From: an uncultured Rhodospirillaceae bacterium
GTDB taxonomy: Bacteria > Pseudomonadota > Alphaproteobacteria > Dongiales > Dongiaceae
Assembly: GCA_902826565.1 (NCBI GenBank)
Contig: CADEFF010000001.1
Location: forward strand, 21,845-85,844
Direction: 5' to 3'
DNA length: 64,000 bases
The translations under genes were made by a program, and so were the position numbers. Of the stretch, positions 46,809 through 55,480 are shown one piece after another. Within the stretch, counting starts at the first letter, position 1; each line of letters starts with the position of its first letter. The notes beneath the pieces were generated by a model, which saw only the letters and a list, made by a program, of their open reading frames with translations, searched no databases and was not told the DNA's origin.

Positions 46809-47729
46809 TCAGCCGCCCCGGCGCACGGCGTCGAGATGCCGGCCGAAATCGGTGGCCCCCATCAGGCGCTGGCAGCGCTCGAAGCGGTTGATCGCATAGG
46901 CCCAGAAATCGTCGACCGGATTCTCGTTCATCACCTGGATGCAGCCCCAGAGCGTCCAGAGCAGATCGCAGAGCGCCTTGTACATGACCATGCGTCCCGT
47001 TTCGAAGGCCGGCGCCCTGCCTTCGAAATAAGCCTCCATCTGCGCCGCATCCTGCTCGGGGCCGTAGCCGGCTTCGACCGAGAGATCGCCCAGATCCCAC
47101 ATGGGATCGTTGTTGCCGGCATATTCCCAGTCGAGAATCCACATGCGCGTACCGGTATCGAGAAAGTTCTCGCAGAGCGGGTCGCAGTGGCAGGGCGCCA
47201 GCGGCAGCTCGCGCCGCCCGAGCGCTTCGCGCGCCGCCTCCGCCTCGCGCTGGACCGCGGCGTAGCCATCGGGGATGCGGGCGCCCCTGCCGTTCAGCAG
47301 CCCGAGATAGCTGTCGATCATCTGGAAGAGCTCGAAGCGCGTAGCGAAGCTGCGCCCGCATTCATGCATTTGCCGGAAGGCGCGCGCCGCGCGGGCGACG
47401 GAGCCGAGGTCGCGGAAGCGCTCGCCATTCATGGTGACGGCGCCCTCGATGAACCGCGTCACCTGCAGCCCGCTCTCCGCGTCGAAATAGACAAGCGGCG
47501 CGCTCACCCCCGCCTCCGCGGCGATCTTCGCGTTCTGCGCCTCGGCCTTGCGGTCGATATAGGCGGCGGTGCCTTCGCCCGGGATGCGCAGCACGACGGC
47601 GCCGCCTTCCGGCAGGCTCAGCTTGTAGTTCCGGTTGGTCAGGCCGGCGAGCCGCTCGACGGCGATCTCCTCCGGGCGGTAGCGGGCGAGCGCCGGCACG
47701 CGGGGCAGATAGTCGAAGACTTCCTGCAT
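46809..47729 (-). CDS. Choline/ethanolamine kinase-like phosphotransferase
   Basis: A 306-residue protein kinase-like (APH/choline kinase) enzyme. The nucleotide loop is GLTNRNYKL at 29-37. The catalytic loop H181-C-D183-x4-N188 lies in PCHCDPLCENFLD, and the metal motif D200-W-E202 in ILDWEYAGNND. This matches LicA/choline kinase-like proteins rather than antibiotic phosphotransferases. It lies four bases after the dimethylglycine-dehydrogenase-like gene and downstream of a polyamine-type importer. The likely substrate is therefore an amino alcohol or related compound brought in by that importer; this is inference from position. Confidence 0.85.
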   Translation of the reverse strand: MQEVFDYLPRVPALARYRPEEIAVERLAGLTNRNYKLSLPEGGAVVLRIPGEGTAAYIDRKAEAQNAKIAAEAGVSAPLVYFDAESGLQVTRFIEGAVTMNGERFRDLGSVARAARAFRQMHECGRSFATRFELFQMIDSYLGLLNGRGARIPDGYAAVQREAEAAREALGRRELPLAPCHCDPLCENFLDTGTRMWILDWEYAGNNDPMWDLGDLSVEAGYGPEQDAAQMEAYFEGRAPAFETGRMVMYKALCDLLWTLWGCIQVMNENPVDDFWAYAINRFERCQRLMGATDFGRHLDAVRRGG

Positions 47730-47733
47730 GGGA

Positions 47734-50160
47734 TCAGCCCTTCAGCCGCTCGTTCTTCGGGTCATAGAGCGGTGCCGCATGGCGGCGCGCGGGATAGCGC
47801 TCGCCATAGGCCTCGACGCTGTAGCCGTCCTCGGCGATGTCCTCGTTTGCGAGATAGCCATAGAGGATCGACTTGCCGACCGTATGGCCGAAATTGGCGC
47901 TGGTCGCGACGGCGACGGGCCGCCCGTCCTTGAGGATACATTCGCCGCCCACCACGGCGAGATCGAGCGCCGGCGGCACCTCGATGGTGAAGCTGCATAG
48001 CCGTCGCTTCACCCCCTCGGTCTTGGCCCGGAGCAGCGCCGCGCGGCCGATGAAATCCGGCTTCTGCAAGGCGACCCGGAATCCGAGGCCCGCCTCGTAG
48101 GGGTTGTAGTCGGGCGTGATGTCGGCGCTCCAGTAGAGATAGCCCTTCTCCATGCGGAGCGTGTCGATCGCGCGATAGCCGACATCGGCGATGCCGAAGG
48201 GCGCGCCGGCGGCCGCGAGCGTCTCGTAGACATGCGCCGCATAGTCGGTCGGGATATGGAGCTCCCAGCCGAGCTCGCCGACATAGCCGATGCGGATCGC
48301 CAGCACCGGCGCCGCGCCGATGGTGATGCGCCGGGCCGTGGCGAAGGGGAAGGCGGCGTTCGACACGTTCTCCTCCGCGACCCGCTGCAGCACCTCGCGC
48401 GCGCGCGGGCCGCAGAGATTGAGCACGGCGCGGGCCGAGGTCATGTCGGTGAAGACGACCGAGCCGTCGCGCGGCAGATGCGCCTCGATCCAGTGGAAAT
48501 CATGCGTCGCGAAGGCGCTGCCGGTGACCACATAGAAGCGATCCTCGGCGATCCGCGTGATGGTGAGGTCGGTCTCGATGCCGCCGGCCTCGTTGCACAT
48601 CTGGGTGTAGATCACGCTGCCGACCGGCTTTGCCATCTCGGCCGCGGCGAGGCGCTGCAGCGCGGCCTGCGTGCCCGGCCCCGCGATCTCGGCCTTGCTG
48701 AAGGAGGTCTGGTCGATGAGCGCCACCCGCTCGCGAACCGCGCGATGCTCCTCGCCCACCGCCGCGAACCAGTTGGGGCGGCGGAAGGAGGGACGATCCA
48801 CCGGCTCGGTACCGGCGGGGGCGAACCAGTTCGGCCGCTCCCAGCCGCCGCGCGAGCCCATCACGGCGCGCCTGGCAATGAGGATCGGGTGGAAGGGGCT
48901 GCGGCGGATGCCGCGCGCGGCATGATGCTCCTGCTTCGGCCAGCCCATGCCGTAATATTTGCCGTAGAGCTCGATCGCGCGCGGATAGAGGAAGGCCTTC
49001 GCGGCGTGGTGATAGCCGAAACGCCGGATGTCGAGCGGCCAGATATCGAGGCTCGGCTTCCCCTCGGTGATCCATTCCGCCATCATCTCGCCGGCACCGC
49101 CGCCGCCCGCGATGCCGTAGGTGAAGCCCGCCGCGACGAAGACATTGTCGAGTTCCGGGGCCTTCCCCATCACATATTCGCCGTCGGCCGAATGCGGGAT
49201 CGGGCCGTTCACGAGCTGCCTCACCCCTACCTTCTCGACGATGGGCGTGCGCTTGAAGGCGGCCTCCGCCAGCCCCTGGAAACGGTCGAAATTGCTTTCG
49301 AGGAGCTGCTGGCCAAAATCGCGCGGGATGCCGTCCTCGCCGAAGGCCGGCGTGCCTTCCTCCCAGCCGCCGATGACGATGCCGCGCATCTCGGGCTTGT
49401 AGTAGATGCGCAGATCCGGATCGCGGAAGGTCGGCATGTTCCGGGGCAGGTCGGGAATCGGGTCGGTGACGAGATATTGATGCTCGACCGCGATCGCCGG
49501 CACCCGCAGGCCGAGCGCAAGGCCGAGCTCGCGGCTCCACATGCCCGCCGCCAGCACCGCCGTCTCGCAGTCGATCGGGCCCTGGTCGGTCAGGATGCGC
49601 CGGAGGCGGCGGCCGTCGCGCTCGAAGCCGGTGACGGTGACGCCCTGACGGATGCGCGCGCCCTTCATCCGGGCGCCTCTGGCGAGCGCCTGGGTCAGGC
49701 TCGCCGGATCGACATAGCCGTCCGACGGCAGATAGGCCGCGAGCTCGACGTCGCCCACCTCGAGGATCGGGCAGAGCGCGCGCGCCTCCCTCGCCGAGAC
49801 GAGCTGCATCTCGAGGCCGAAGCTCTTGGCCATGGTCGCGGCGCGCTTCAGCTCGAAGACCCGCTCCTTCGAGGAAGCGAGCCGCAGGCTCCCCACCTTC
49901 TTCCAGTCGGTCGCCTGGCCGGTCTCCGCCTCGAGCCGGTCATAGAGCGCGACGCTCCGCTGCAGCATGCGGGTGAGATTGCGCGAGGAGCGGAGCTGCC
50001 CGACCAGCCCCGCCGCATGCCAGGTCGCGCCGTGGGTAAGACCGCTTTTCTCGACGAGCACCACATCCGTCTTCCCCATGCGCGTCAGGTGATAGGCGAT
50101 GGCGCAGCCGATCACCCCGCCGCCGATGATGACGATCTCCGCGTGGTCCGTCTGGCTCAT
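47734..50160 (-). CDS. FAD-dependent oxidoreductase with GcvT domain (dimethylglycine/sarcosine dehydrogenase-like)
   Basis: An 808-residue two-part enzyme. The N-terminal DAO domain has the FAD motif IVIIGGGVIGCAIAYHL at residues 9-25 and the TWHAAGL segment. H48 in TWHAAGL sits where relatives attach FAD covalently. From about residue 430 to the end is a GcvT/aminomethyltransferase-like folate-binding region (RPNWFA, then ALIDQTSFSKAEIAGPG, GYVGELGWELHIP, RAIDTLRMEKGY). Relatives oxidatively demethylate N-methyl amines and pass the carbon to tetrahydrofolate. A RPNWFA motif occurs twice in the joint region, as is usual for this group. It is tightly linked to the kinase gene downstream. Exact substrate unknown. 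Confidence 0.9.
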   Translation of the reverse strand: MSQTDHAEIVIIGGGVIGCAIAYHLTRMGKTDVVLVEKSGLTHGATWHAAGLVGQLRSSRNLTRMLQRSVALYDRLEAETGQATDWKKVGSLRLASSKERVFELKRAATMAKSFGLEMQLVSAREARALCPILEVGDVELAAYLPSDGYVDPASLTQALARGARMKGARIRQGVTVTGFERDGRRLRRILTDQGPIDCETAVLAAGMWSRELGLALGLRVPAIAVEHQYLVTDPIPDLPRNMPTFRDPDLRIYYKPEMRGIVIGGWEEGTPAFGEDGIPRDFGQQLLESNFDRFQGLAEAAFKRTPIVEKVGVRQLVNGPIPHSADGEYVMGKAPELDNVFVAAGFTYGIAGGGGAGEMMAEWITEGKPSLDIWPLDIRRFGYHHAAKAFLYPRAIELYGKYYGMGWPKQEHHAARGIRRSPFHPILIARRAVMGSRGGWERPNWFAPAGTEPVDRPSFRRPNWFAAVGEEHRAVRERVALIDQTSFSKAEIAGPGTQAALQRLAAAEMAKPVGSVIYTQMCNEAGGIETDLTITRIAEDRFYVVTGSAFATHDFHWIEAHLPRDGSVVFTDMTSARAVLNLCGPRAREVLQRVAEENVSNAAFPFATARRITIGAAPVLAIRIGYVGELGWELHIPTDYAAHVYETLAAAGAPFGIADVGYRAIDTLRMEKGYLYWSADITPDYNPYEAGLGFRVALQKPDFIGRAALLRAKTEGVKRRLCSFTIEVPPALDLAVVGGECILKDGRPVAVATSANFGHTVGKSILYGYLANEDIAEDGYSVEAYGERYPARRHAAPLYDPKNERLKG

Positions 50161-50236
50161 GGGTCGGGCTGAAGGCTGGTTCGAGGAAAAGGCGGCAGTA
50201 CTTCTTCCGGCCCCGCCGCGTCGCTTGTCATGCGCC

Positions 50237-50863
50237 TTACGCCAGCCCGTTCTCGGCCAGGACTTTCCGCACGGCCGGGCGCTTGCGGAGCGCGTCGGCG
50301 AGGCGCTTCACCTTGGGGAAGCGCTTATAGAGCTCGGGCACGGGATCCTGCCAGCAGGAGAGCATCAGGAGGTAATAGTCGGCGGCGCTCGGCTGCCCGC
50401 CGAGGAGGAAAGGGCCGCGTTTCGCCAGATGCCTGTCGATATGGCGGTAGATCGCGTCGAGCTCTTCCTTCGCCTTCGCCTGCACGCCGGCGGTGCCGGT
50501 CGCCTCGCCGGTGATGCGGTCGGGATAGTAGTAGCGCAGATAGGCCGGCTGCAGCGTGTTGCTCAGATAGAGCATCCACTGGTTGAAGGCGCCGCGCGCC
50601 GGATCGTTCGGCTTCGGGGCGAGCTTCGCCTTGGGATGGCGATCGGCGAGATACATGCAGATGCCGGCCGATTCGAGGAGGATCTTGCGGCCGTCGGCCA
50701 GCGCGGGCAGGCGGCCATGCGGATTGATCTTCAGATATTTCGCGCTCTTGTGCTCGTTCTTCGCCATGTCGATGCGCTTGAAGGCGGCCTTGCCGCCGAT
50801 CTCCGCCAGCACCAGATGCGGCGCGACCGACGCGCTGCCGGCGCTCCAATAGAGCGTATACAT
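50237..50863 (-). CDS. Glutathione S-transferase family protein
   Basis: A 208-residue protein with N-terminal thioredoxin-like fold (YTLYWSAGSASVAPHLVLAEIG, NPHGRLPALADGRKILLESAGICMYLAD) and a C-terminal all-helical domain ending in the PxVxxVLAENGL tail. Ser residues in the first loop (WSAGS) are likely activators of glutathione. The ATG has GGGAGG nine bases upstream. It lies 76 bases before the DMGDH-like gene and after potC on the same strand, so it may be part of the catabolic cluster, for example in aldehyde detoxification, but no direct evidence shows this. Confidence 0.9.
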   Translation of the reverse strand: MYTLYWSAGSASVAPHLVLAEIGGKAAFKRIDMAKNEHKSAKYLKINPHGRLPALADGRKILLESAGICMYLADRHPKAKLAPKPNDPARGAFNQWMLYLSNTLQPAYLRYYYPDRITGEATGTAGVQAKAKEELDAIYRHIDRHLAKRGPFLLGGQPSAADYYLLMLSCWQDPVPELYKRFPKVKRLADALRKRPAVRKVLAENGLA

Positions 50864-51048
50864 TCCGGATTTCCTCCCCTCGTGCGGGATGTGGCGTCCG
50901 CCCGTCCCGTCGCCTGTTTCCTGCTCGCCCGCAGCCTTCGCCATCCCGGTCGCGGTCCGGCCGAAGGGTGCTCCTTCCGCGGTCCGTTCGACAAGCCGGT
51001 TTCGGCGCAAATCCCGGTCCTCGCACCTGCCGTCCTGTGCCGCGTCGT

Positions 51049-51879
51049 CTATGTCGCCCTCGTCGGCTTCGCGCCGCGGCGCAGCAGGATCTGCGCGCTG
51101 AACAGCAGGAGGAGCGAGACCAGCAGCACCACCGTGCCGATCGCGTTGATCTCGGGCGTGACGCCGCGGCGGATCGAGGCGAAGACATAGATCGGCAGCG
51201 TGGTCTTGGAGCCGGCGACGAAGAAGGCGATGACGAAATCGTCGAAGCTGAAGGTGAAGCTGAGGAGGAACCCTGCGACCACCGCCGGCAGGATGAGCGG
51301 CAGGGTCACCTGGCGGAAGGTGCCCCAGGGCGTCGCGTAGAGGTCGGTCGCGGCCTCGACCAGGCTGCGGTCCATGCCGGCGATGCGCGCCCGCACCAGC
51401 ACGATGACGAGGGCGAGCGAGAAGAGGGTATGGGCGGCGATGATCGAGCCGTAGCCGAGGGCGAGCTGCGGCACGGCTCCGGGGTCGTCCGCCGGCCAGA
51501 TCGCGAGGAGCAGGTCGTTCACGATGTCGAAGGCGGTCACCAGGGCGATGAGGGTCGCGATGCCGATGACGATGCCCGGCACCATGATCGCCACATAGGT
51601 GAGGCCGTCGAAGACCGCACGGAGCCAGCCCGTCACCCGCTGCAAGGCCAGCGCCGCCATGGTGCCGAAGAGGGTGGCGAGGGTCGCCGAGGCGGCGGCG
51701 ACGATGAGGCTGTGGGTGACCGCCTCCAGCACGAAGCGGTTGCCGGCCACCTTGCCGTACCAGGCGATCGAGAAGCCGCGGAAATCGCTGGCGCTGAGCC
51801 CGCTGTTGAAGCTGAACAGCACGATCAGCGCGATCGGCGCGTAGAGGAAGAGATAGATGGCGATCGCGTAGGCGCGCAT
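51049..51879 (-). CDS. ABC transporter permease, spermidine/putrescine type (PotC-like)
   Basis: A 276-residue membrane permease with about six helices. The conserved cytoplasmic EAA loop is VEAATDLYATPWGTFRQVTLPLILPAV, which docks on the ATPase. The LSFTFSFDDFVIAFFVAGSKTTLPIYVF segment is characteristic of PotC-type subunits. It follows potB by 12 bases and completes a full importer (ATPase, binding protein, two permeases) on this strand. Confidence 0.94.
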   Translation of the reverse strand: MRAYAIAIYLFLYAPIALIVLFSFNSGLSASDFRGFSIAWYGKVAGNRFVLEAVTHSLIVAAASATLATLFGTMAALALQRVTGWLRAVFDGLTYVAIMVPGIVIGIATLIALVTAFDIVNDLLLAIWPADDPGAVPQLALGYGSIIAAHTLFSLALVIVLVRARIAGMDRSLVEAATDLYATPWGTFRQVTLPLILPAVVAGFLLSFTFSFDDFVIAFFVAGSKTTLPIYVFASIRRGVTPEINAIGTVVLLVSLLLLFSAQILLRRGAKPTRAT

Positions 51880-51891
51880 TCCCCGCGGCCC

Positions 51892-52770
51892 CTAGAGCAG
51901 CGACACGTCGCGCCCGCCATAGCGGCGGGTGAGGCGCAGATAGAGGGTGACGGTCGCCAGCATCAGGATGACGAGGCTCATCGCGACGGCGGAGCCATAG
52001 GGCCAGTTGCGCGACTGCAGGAAGAGATCGACCAGCGCGTTGCCGATGAAGAACACCTTGCCGCCGCCGAGAAGCTGCGGGATCAGATATTCGCCCATCA
52101 GCAGGATGAAGACGAGCATGCAGCCGGTGATGACGCCGGGCGCGGAGAGCGGCAGGGTCACCTGGCGGAAGCTGCGCCAGGGGGTCGAGCCGAGGTCGGC
52201 GGCCGCCTCGAGCAGCCGCTTGTCGAGCCGCTCCAGGCTCACGAAGATCGGGAACACCATCAGCGGCAGATAGCCGTAGACGATGCCGATCAGCACGGAG
52301 AGCGGCGTGTTGATGAGACGGATCTCGCCGAAGCCGATCCATTCGAAGAGCGCCGGCAGGCCCCGCCCGCCGAGAATGAACATCCAGGCATAGGTGCGGA
52401 TGAGGAAGCTCGTCCAGAACGGCACGATGACGAGGATCAGCAGCAGCAGCCGGTAGCGCGGGCTCGTCCTGACCGCGAGGAAATAGGCGAGCGGATAGGC
52501 GGCGAGCAGGCAGACCAGGGTGCCGATCGGCGCGAGGACGAGGGTGTTGCGGAAGGCGGTCCAGCGCGCCGGCAGGTTCAGATAGTTGGCGAGGCTCAGG
52601 GCCGGCGCATAGCCGCCTGCCGGCGCGCGCTCGCCGAGGCTGAACACCACCACCACGGCGAGCGGCATCACCAGCAAGGCCAGGAACCAGAGGCCGGCCG
52701 GTGCCAGCAGCAGGGCGGTCCACCGCCGCCGGCGCTTGGCGGAATCGTCGCTCGTCGCAGCTTTGGCCAT
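51892..52770 (-). CDS. ABC transporter permease, spermidine/putrescine type (PotB-like)
   Basis: A 292-residue permease. A basic N-terminal tail precedes about six helices. The EAA loop reads LEAAADLGSTPWRSFRQVTLPLSAPGV, and VPFWTSFLIRTYAWMFILG is typical of PotB-type proteins. FIGNALVDLFLQSRNWPYGSAVAMSL forms the C-terminal part. A hairpin repeat separates it from potD upstream, which could lower permease expression relative to the binding protein. Confidence 0.94.
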   Translation of the reverse strand: MAKAATSDDSAKRRRRWTALLLAPAGLWFLALLVMPLAVVVVFSLGERAPAGGYAPALSLANYLNLPARWTAFRNTLVLAPIGTLVCLLAAYPLAYFLAVRTSPRYRLLLLILVIVPFWTSFLIRTYAWMFILGGRGLPALFEWIGFGEIRLINTPLSVLIGIVYGYLPLMVFPIFVSLERLDKRLLEAAADLGSTPWRSFRQVTLPLSAPGVITGCMLVFILLMGEYLIPQLLGGGKVFFIGNALVDLFLQSRNWPYGSAVAMSLVILMLATVTLYLRLTRRYGGRDVSLL

Positions 52771-52793
52771 GAGTTCGGAACGGAAAAGGCGAC

Positions 52794-52862
52794 GCCCCTC
52801 ACCCCGACCCTCTCCCCGCGAGCAGGGAGAGGGAGGCGAGCGTCAGCGAGCGGGCGAGGGGC
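52794..52862. repeat. Nested hairpin repeat between potD and potB
   Basis: Outer arms GCCCCTC (52794-52800) and GAGGGGC (52856-52862) enclose an inner 9-bp perfect stem CCCTCTCCC/GGGAGAGGG (52808-52833, 8-base loop). This is a widespread type of intergenic repeat in proteobacteria. It lies in the transcribed gap between the binding-protein and permease genes. Confidence 0.75.
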
Positions 52863-52894
52863 GCCGATACATGCCGGTTGGGGTCTGGCGCCGA

Positions 52895-54031
52895 TCAGGC
52901 CGACTTGAACCGCGCCATGATCTCGGCGCGGTTCGGATCGGTCAGCGTCGCCGCCGCACCGAATTCGAGCGGGGCCAGAAGCTCCGCCGCCGGATACATG
53001 ATCGGATCCTCGGCCAGCTCCTTCGGCAGGAGCGCCGTGGTGCGGCTGTCCGCCGTCGGATAGCCGTGCGCCAGCACCTCCTTGGCGTTGACCGCGGGAT
53101 CGAGCAGGAAGTCGATCAGCGCATAGGCGGCCTCGAGATGCGGCGCCTCCTTCGGGATGGCGTAGAAGTCGGACCAGATCTCGCCGCCTTCCTTCGCCAC
53201 CACATAGACGATCTCGGGCAGGTCGCGATGCATCTGCTTCGCGTCGCCGGTCCAGCAGACCGTCATCCAGGCGTCGCCGCTCCGCATCGAGGGCTGGTAG
53301 TCGGAGTTGATGGCGAAGAGGTGCGGCTTCGCCGCGAGCAGCAGCTTCTCCGCCTCGGCCAGCTCCGCGGTGTCGATCGAGTTGAAGGAATAGCCGTAAT
53401 ATTTGAGCGCATTGCCGATGGTGGTGAGCTGATAGTCATGCACCATCGTGCGGCCGGTATATTTGTCCATCGACAGGTCCCAGAACTGCTTCCAGCTCGT
53501 CATGGGCTCCGTCACCTTGGCCGTGTTCACGGCGTAGCCGGTGGTGCCCCAGTCCTTGGACACGGCATAGGTCACACCGTCGATCGAGCCCGCCTCGACG
53601 AAGCGCGTCTCGTAGGCCGCCGCGTCGTAGTTCGGCAGCTTCGAAAGGTCGAGCGGCTGGATGAGGTCGAGGTCCTTGTAGGTCGAGATCGTGTAGTTGG
53701 TCGGCACGAACACGTCCCAGCCGGTGCCGCCGGCCTGCAGCTTCGCCAGCATCTCCTCGTTCGAGCCGAATACCGCGACCTCGACCGCAGCACCGGTCTT
53801 CGCCGTGAAGGCCTCGAAATTGGCCGGGTCGTGATAGTTCGGCCAGGTGGTGAGCGACACGCGGTCGCCGATCTCGGCGGCAGAGGCCGCGCGCGGCCAT
53901 ACCAGCTCCGGCATGGCGCTCGCGAGCACGGCGGTCGCGGTGCCGAGGCCGGTCACGCCGAGGAAATGCCGGCGCGAGATCGAGCCCTTCTGATAACGCC
54001 TCAGTTGCTGAATGAATTGCTTGCGGTCCAT
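52895..54031 (-). CDS. Periplasmic polyamine-type solute-binding protein (PotD/PotF-like), Tat-exported
   Basis: A 378-residue binding protein. A twin-arginine signal is present (SRRHFLGVTG at 19-28, hydrophobic to about residue 42, cleavage near 52). The mature part begins with SLTTWPNYHDPANFEAFTAKTG, and GWDVFVPTNYTISTYKD and DWGTTGYAVN are usual for polyamine-binding folds. NYDAAAYETRFVEAG and MRSGDAWMTVCWTGDAKQM line the ligand groove. The ATG at 54031 has GGGAGG eight bases upstream; the 17 residues before it in the longer frame are discarded. Ligand probably a small cation, not determinable. Confidence 0.93.
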   Translation of the reverse strand: MDRKQFIQQLRRYQKGSISRRHFLGVTGLGTATAVLASAMPELVWPRAASAAEIGDRVSLTTWPNYHDPANFEAFTAKTGAAVEVAVFGSNEEMLAKLQAGGTGWDVFVPTNYTISTYKDLDLIQPLDLSKLPNYDAAAYETRFVEAGSIDGVTYAVSKDWGTTGYAVNTAKVTEPMTSWKQFWDLSMDKYTGRTMVHDYQLTTIGNALKYYGYSFNSIDTAELAEAEKLLLAAKPHLFAINSDYQPSMRSGDAWMTVCWTGDAKQMHRDLPEIVYVVAKEGGEIWSDFYAIPKEAPHLEAAYALIDFLLDPAVNAKEVLAHGYPTADSRTTALLPKELAEDPIMYPAAELLAPLEFGAAATLTDPNRAEIMARFKSA

Positions 54032-54129
54032 CGGACGTCCTCCCTGATGCTTATGCGCAAATCCTTCGACGGGTTGGTTCATTTCCTGCCGGTGCGTCGT
54101 CGGCCGGCAGGCCTGGTTCCATTCTCCTG

Positions 54130-55290
54130 CTAGCCGTCCGCGAGGGCCAGCGCGCGCTCGCGGCGCCAGCCGAGCGCGATCTCGGTGCCCGCCGCGAAGC
54201 CGGCGGCGCCCGCAGCCGATCCTTTCGGCGCGCGGACCAGGATCTCGCCCAGCTCCGGCACGGCCACCGAGAACTCGGTCTGGTCGCCGAGATAGATGCG
54301 ATTCCTGACCCGGCCGCGGAACCGGTAGTCGGCGAGGGCCTGGCCGGACTCCGCCGGATCCCAGAGCGCCACGATCTCCGGCCGCACGGCGATCACGCCG
54401 GCGCTGCCGACGGCGAGCTTCCGGCCGCGCGGCGAATAGGGGGCGGCGATCTCGAGCCCCTGCGCCGTGCGGATCGTGGCGCCGTCGGCGTCGGCGGCCG
54501 CGACCGCGCCCGCGAAGAAGTTGGACTCGCCGACGAAATCGGCGACATAGCGGTTGACCGGCGCGTCATAGAGCTCGCTCGGGCTGCCGAACTGCTCGAT
54601 GCGCCCGTCGCGCATGATGCCGATGGTGTCGCTCATCGAGAGCGCCTCCTCCTGGTCGTGCGTGACCAGGACGAAGGTGATGCCGACCTCGCGCTGCAGG
54701 TTCTGCAGCTCCATCTGCATGTCGCGCCGGAGCTTGCGGTCGAGCGCGGCGAGCGGCTCGTCGAGGAGCAGCACGGTCGGCCGGTTGATGAGGGCGCGCG
54801 CGAGCGCCACGCGCTGCTGCTGCCCGCCGGAAAGCTCCCAGGCGCGGCGGCTGCCCATGCCGGGAAGCCGCACGAGCTCGAGCGCCTCGCCCACGCGCCT
54901 GCCGATCTCGGCGGCGCTCGGCCGCGGCCGGAGCTGTTTCAGCCCGAAGGCGATGTTCGCGAAGACGTCGAGATGCGGGAAGAGGGCATAATGCTGGAAC
55001 ACCATGTTGACGGGCCGGCGATAGGCCGGCACCCCCACCATGGGCACGCCCGCGATCTCCACCTCGCCTTCGCTCGGCTGCTCGAAGCCGGCGATCAGGC
55101 GAAGCGAGGTCGTCTTGCCGCAGCCGGAAGGGCCGAGGAAGGAGTGGAAGGAGCCGCGGGGGATCTCGAAGGAGACGTCATCGACGGCGGCGACCGCACC
55201 GAAGCGCTTCGAGACGCCGCGAAAGCGTACGTCGATGCCCGCAGCCTCGGCGCGCGGTTCCGGTGCCTGTTGCGTCATGGCAGCGGCCAA
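54130..55290 (-). CDS. ABC transporter ATP-binding protein, spermidine/putrescine type (PotA-like)
   Basis: A 386-residue ATPase. Walker A GPSGCGKTT lies at about 53-61, Q-loop FQHYALFPHLDVF, signature LSGGQQQRVALARAL, Walker B VLLLDEPLAALD and the switch His in LVTHDQEEAL. A C-terminal TOBE domain binds regulatory signals. Two starts are possible: TTG at 55290 has an ideal GGGGAGAG six bases upstream, while the ATG at 55278 lies 18 bases from it. I favour the TTG, but the first four residues are uncertain. It is first in the importer operon and diverges from the LuxR-type gene. Confidence 0.93.
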   Translation of the reverse strand: MAAAMTQQAPEPRAEAAGIDVRFRGVSKRFGAVAAVDDVSFEIPRGSFHSFLGPSGCGKTTSLRLIAGFEQPSEGEVEIAGVPMVGVPAYRRPVNMVFQHYALFPHLDVFANIAFGLKQLRPRPSAAEIGRRVGEALELVRLPGMGSRRAWELSGGQQQRVALARALINRPTVLLLDEPLAALDRKLRRDMQMELQNLQREVGITFVLVTHDQEEALSMSDTIGIMRDGRIEQFGSPSELYDAPVNRYVADFVGESNFFAGAVAAADADGATIRTAQGLEIAAPYSPRGRKLAVGSAGVIAVRPEIVALWDPAESGQALADYRFRGRVRNRIYLGDQTEFSVAVPELGEILVRAPKGSAAGAAGFAAGTEIALGWRRERALALADG

Positions 55291-55364
55291 AGAGCGCTCT
55301 CCCCGATGGATCGGCCCCGACGGATCGGCGATGTCGAAGCCTATCCCCTTGTTTTTCCGTCAGG

Positions 55365-55392
55365 TTGCGTGATCCGACCGGCCCTGTATATA
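55365..55392 (+). promoter_or_regulatory. Candidate sigma70-type promoter and palindrome for the LuxR-type gene
   Basis: TTGCGT (55365-55370), a 16-base spacer and TATATA (55387-55392) form a plausible promoter, with a start about 80 bases before the luxR-type ATG. An imperfect palindrome TACCTCCAAAGGGGTA (55391-55406) overlaps the expected start site and could be an operator, perhaps for the regulator itself. Confidence 0.4.
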
Positions 55393-55480
55393 CCTCCAAA
55401 GGGGTAGCCGCGCCAAATTCCCGGGGTTGGAGGGATAGGCGGCGGTTGCCCCTTCCGGCGAAATCCGGCGGGAAATCGGC

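Noticed and set aside
46809-47729. Aminoglycoside resistance phosphotransferase
   Set aside because: The motif spacing and neighbouring demethylase and importer fit choline-kinase-like catabolic enzymes; nothing points to drug resistance.
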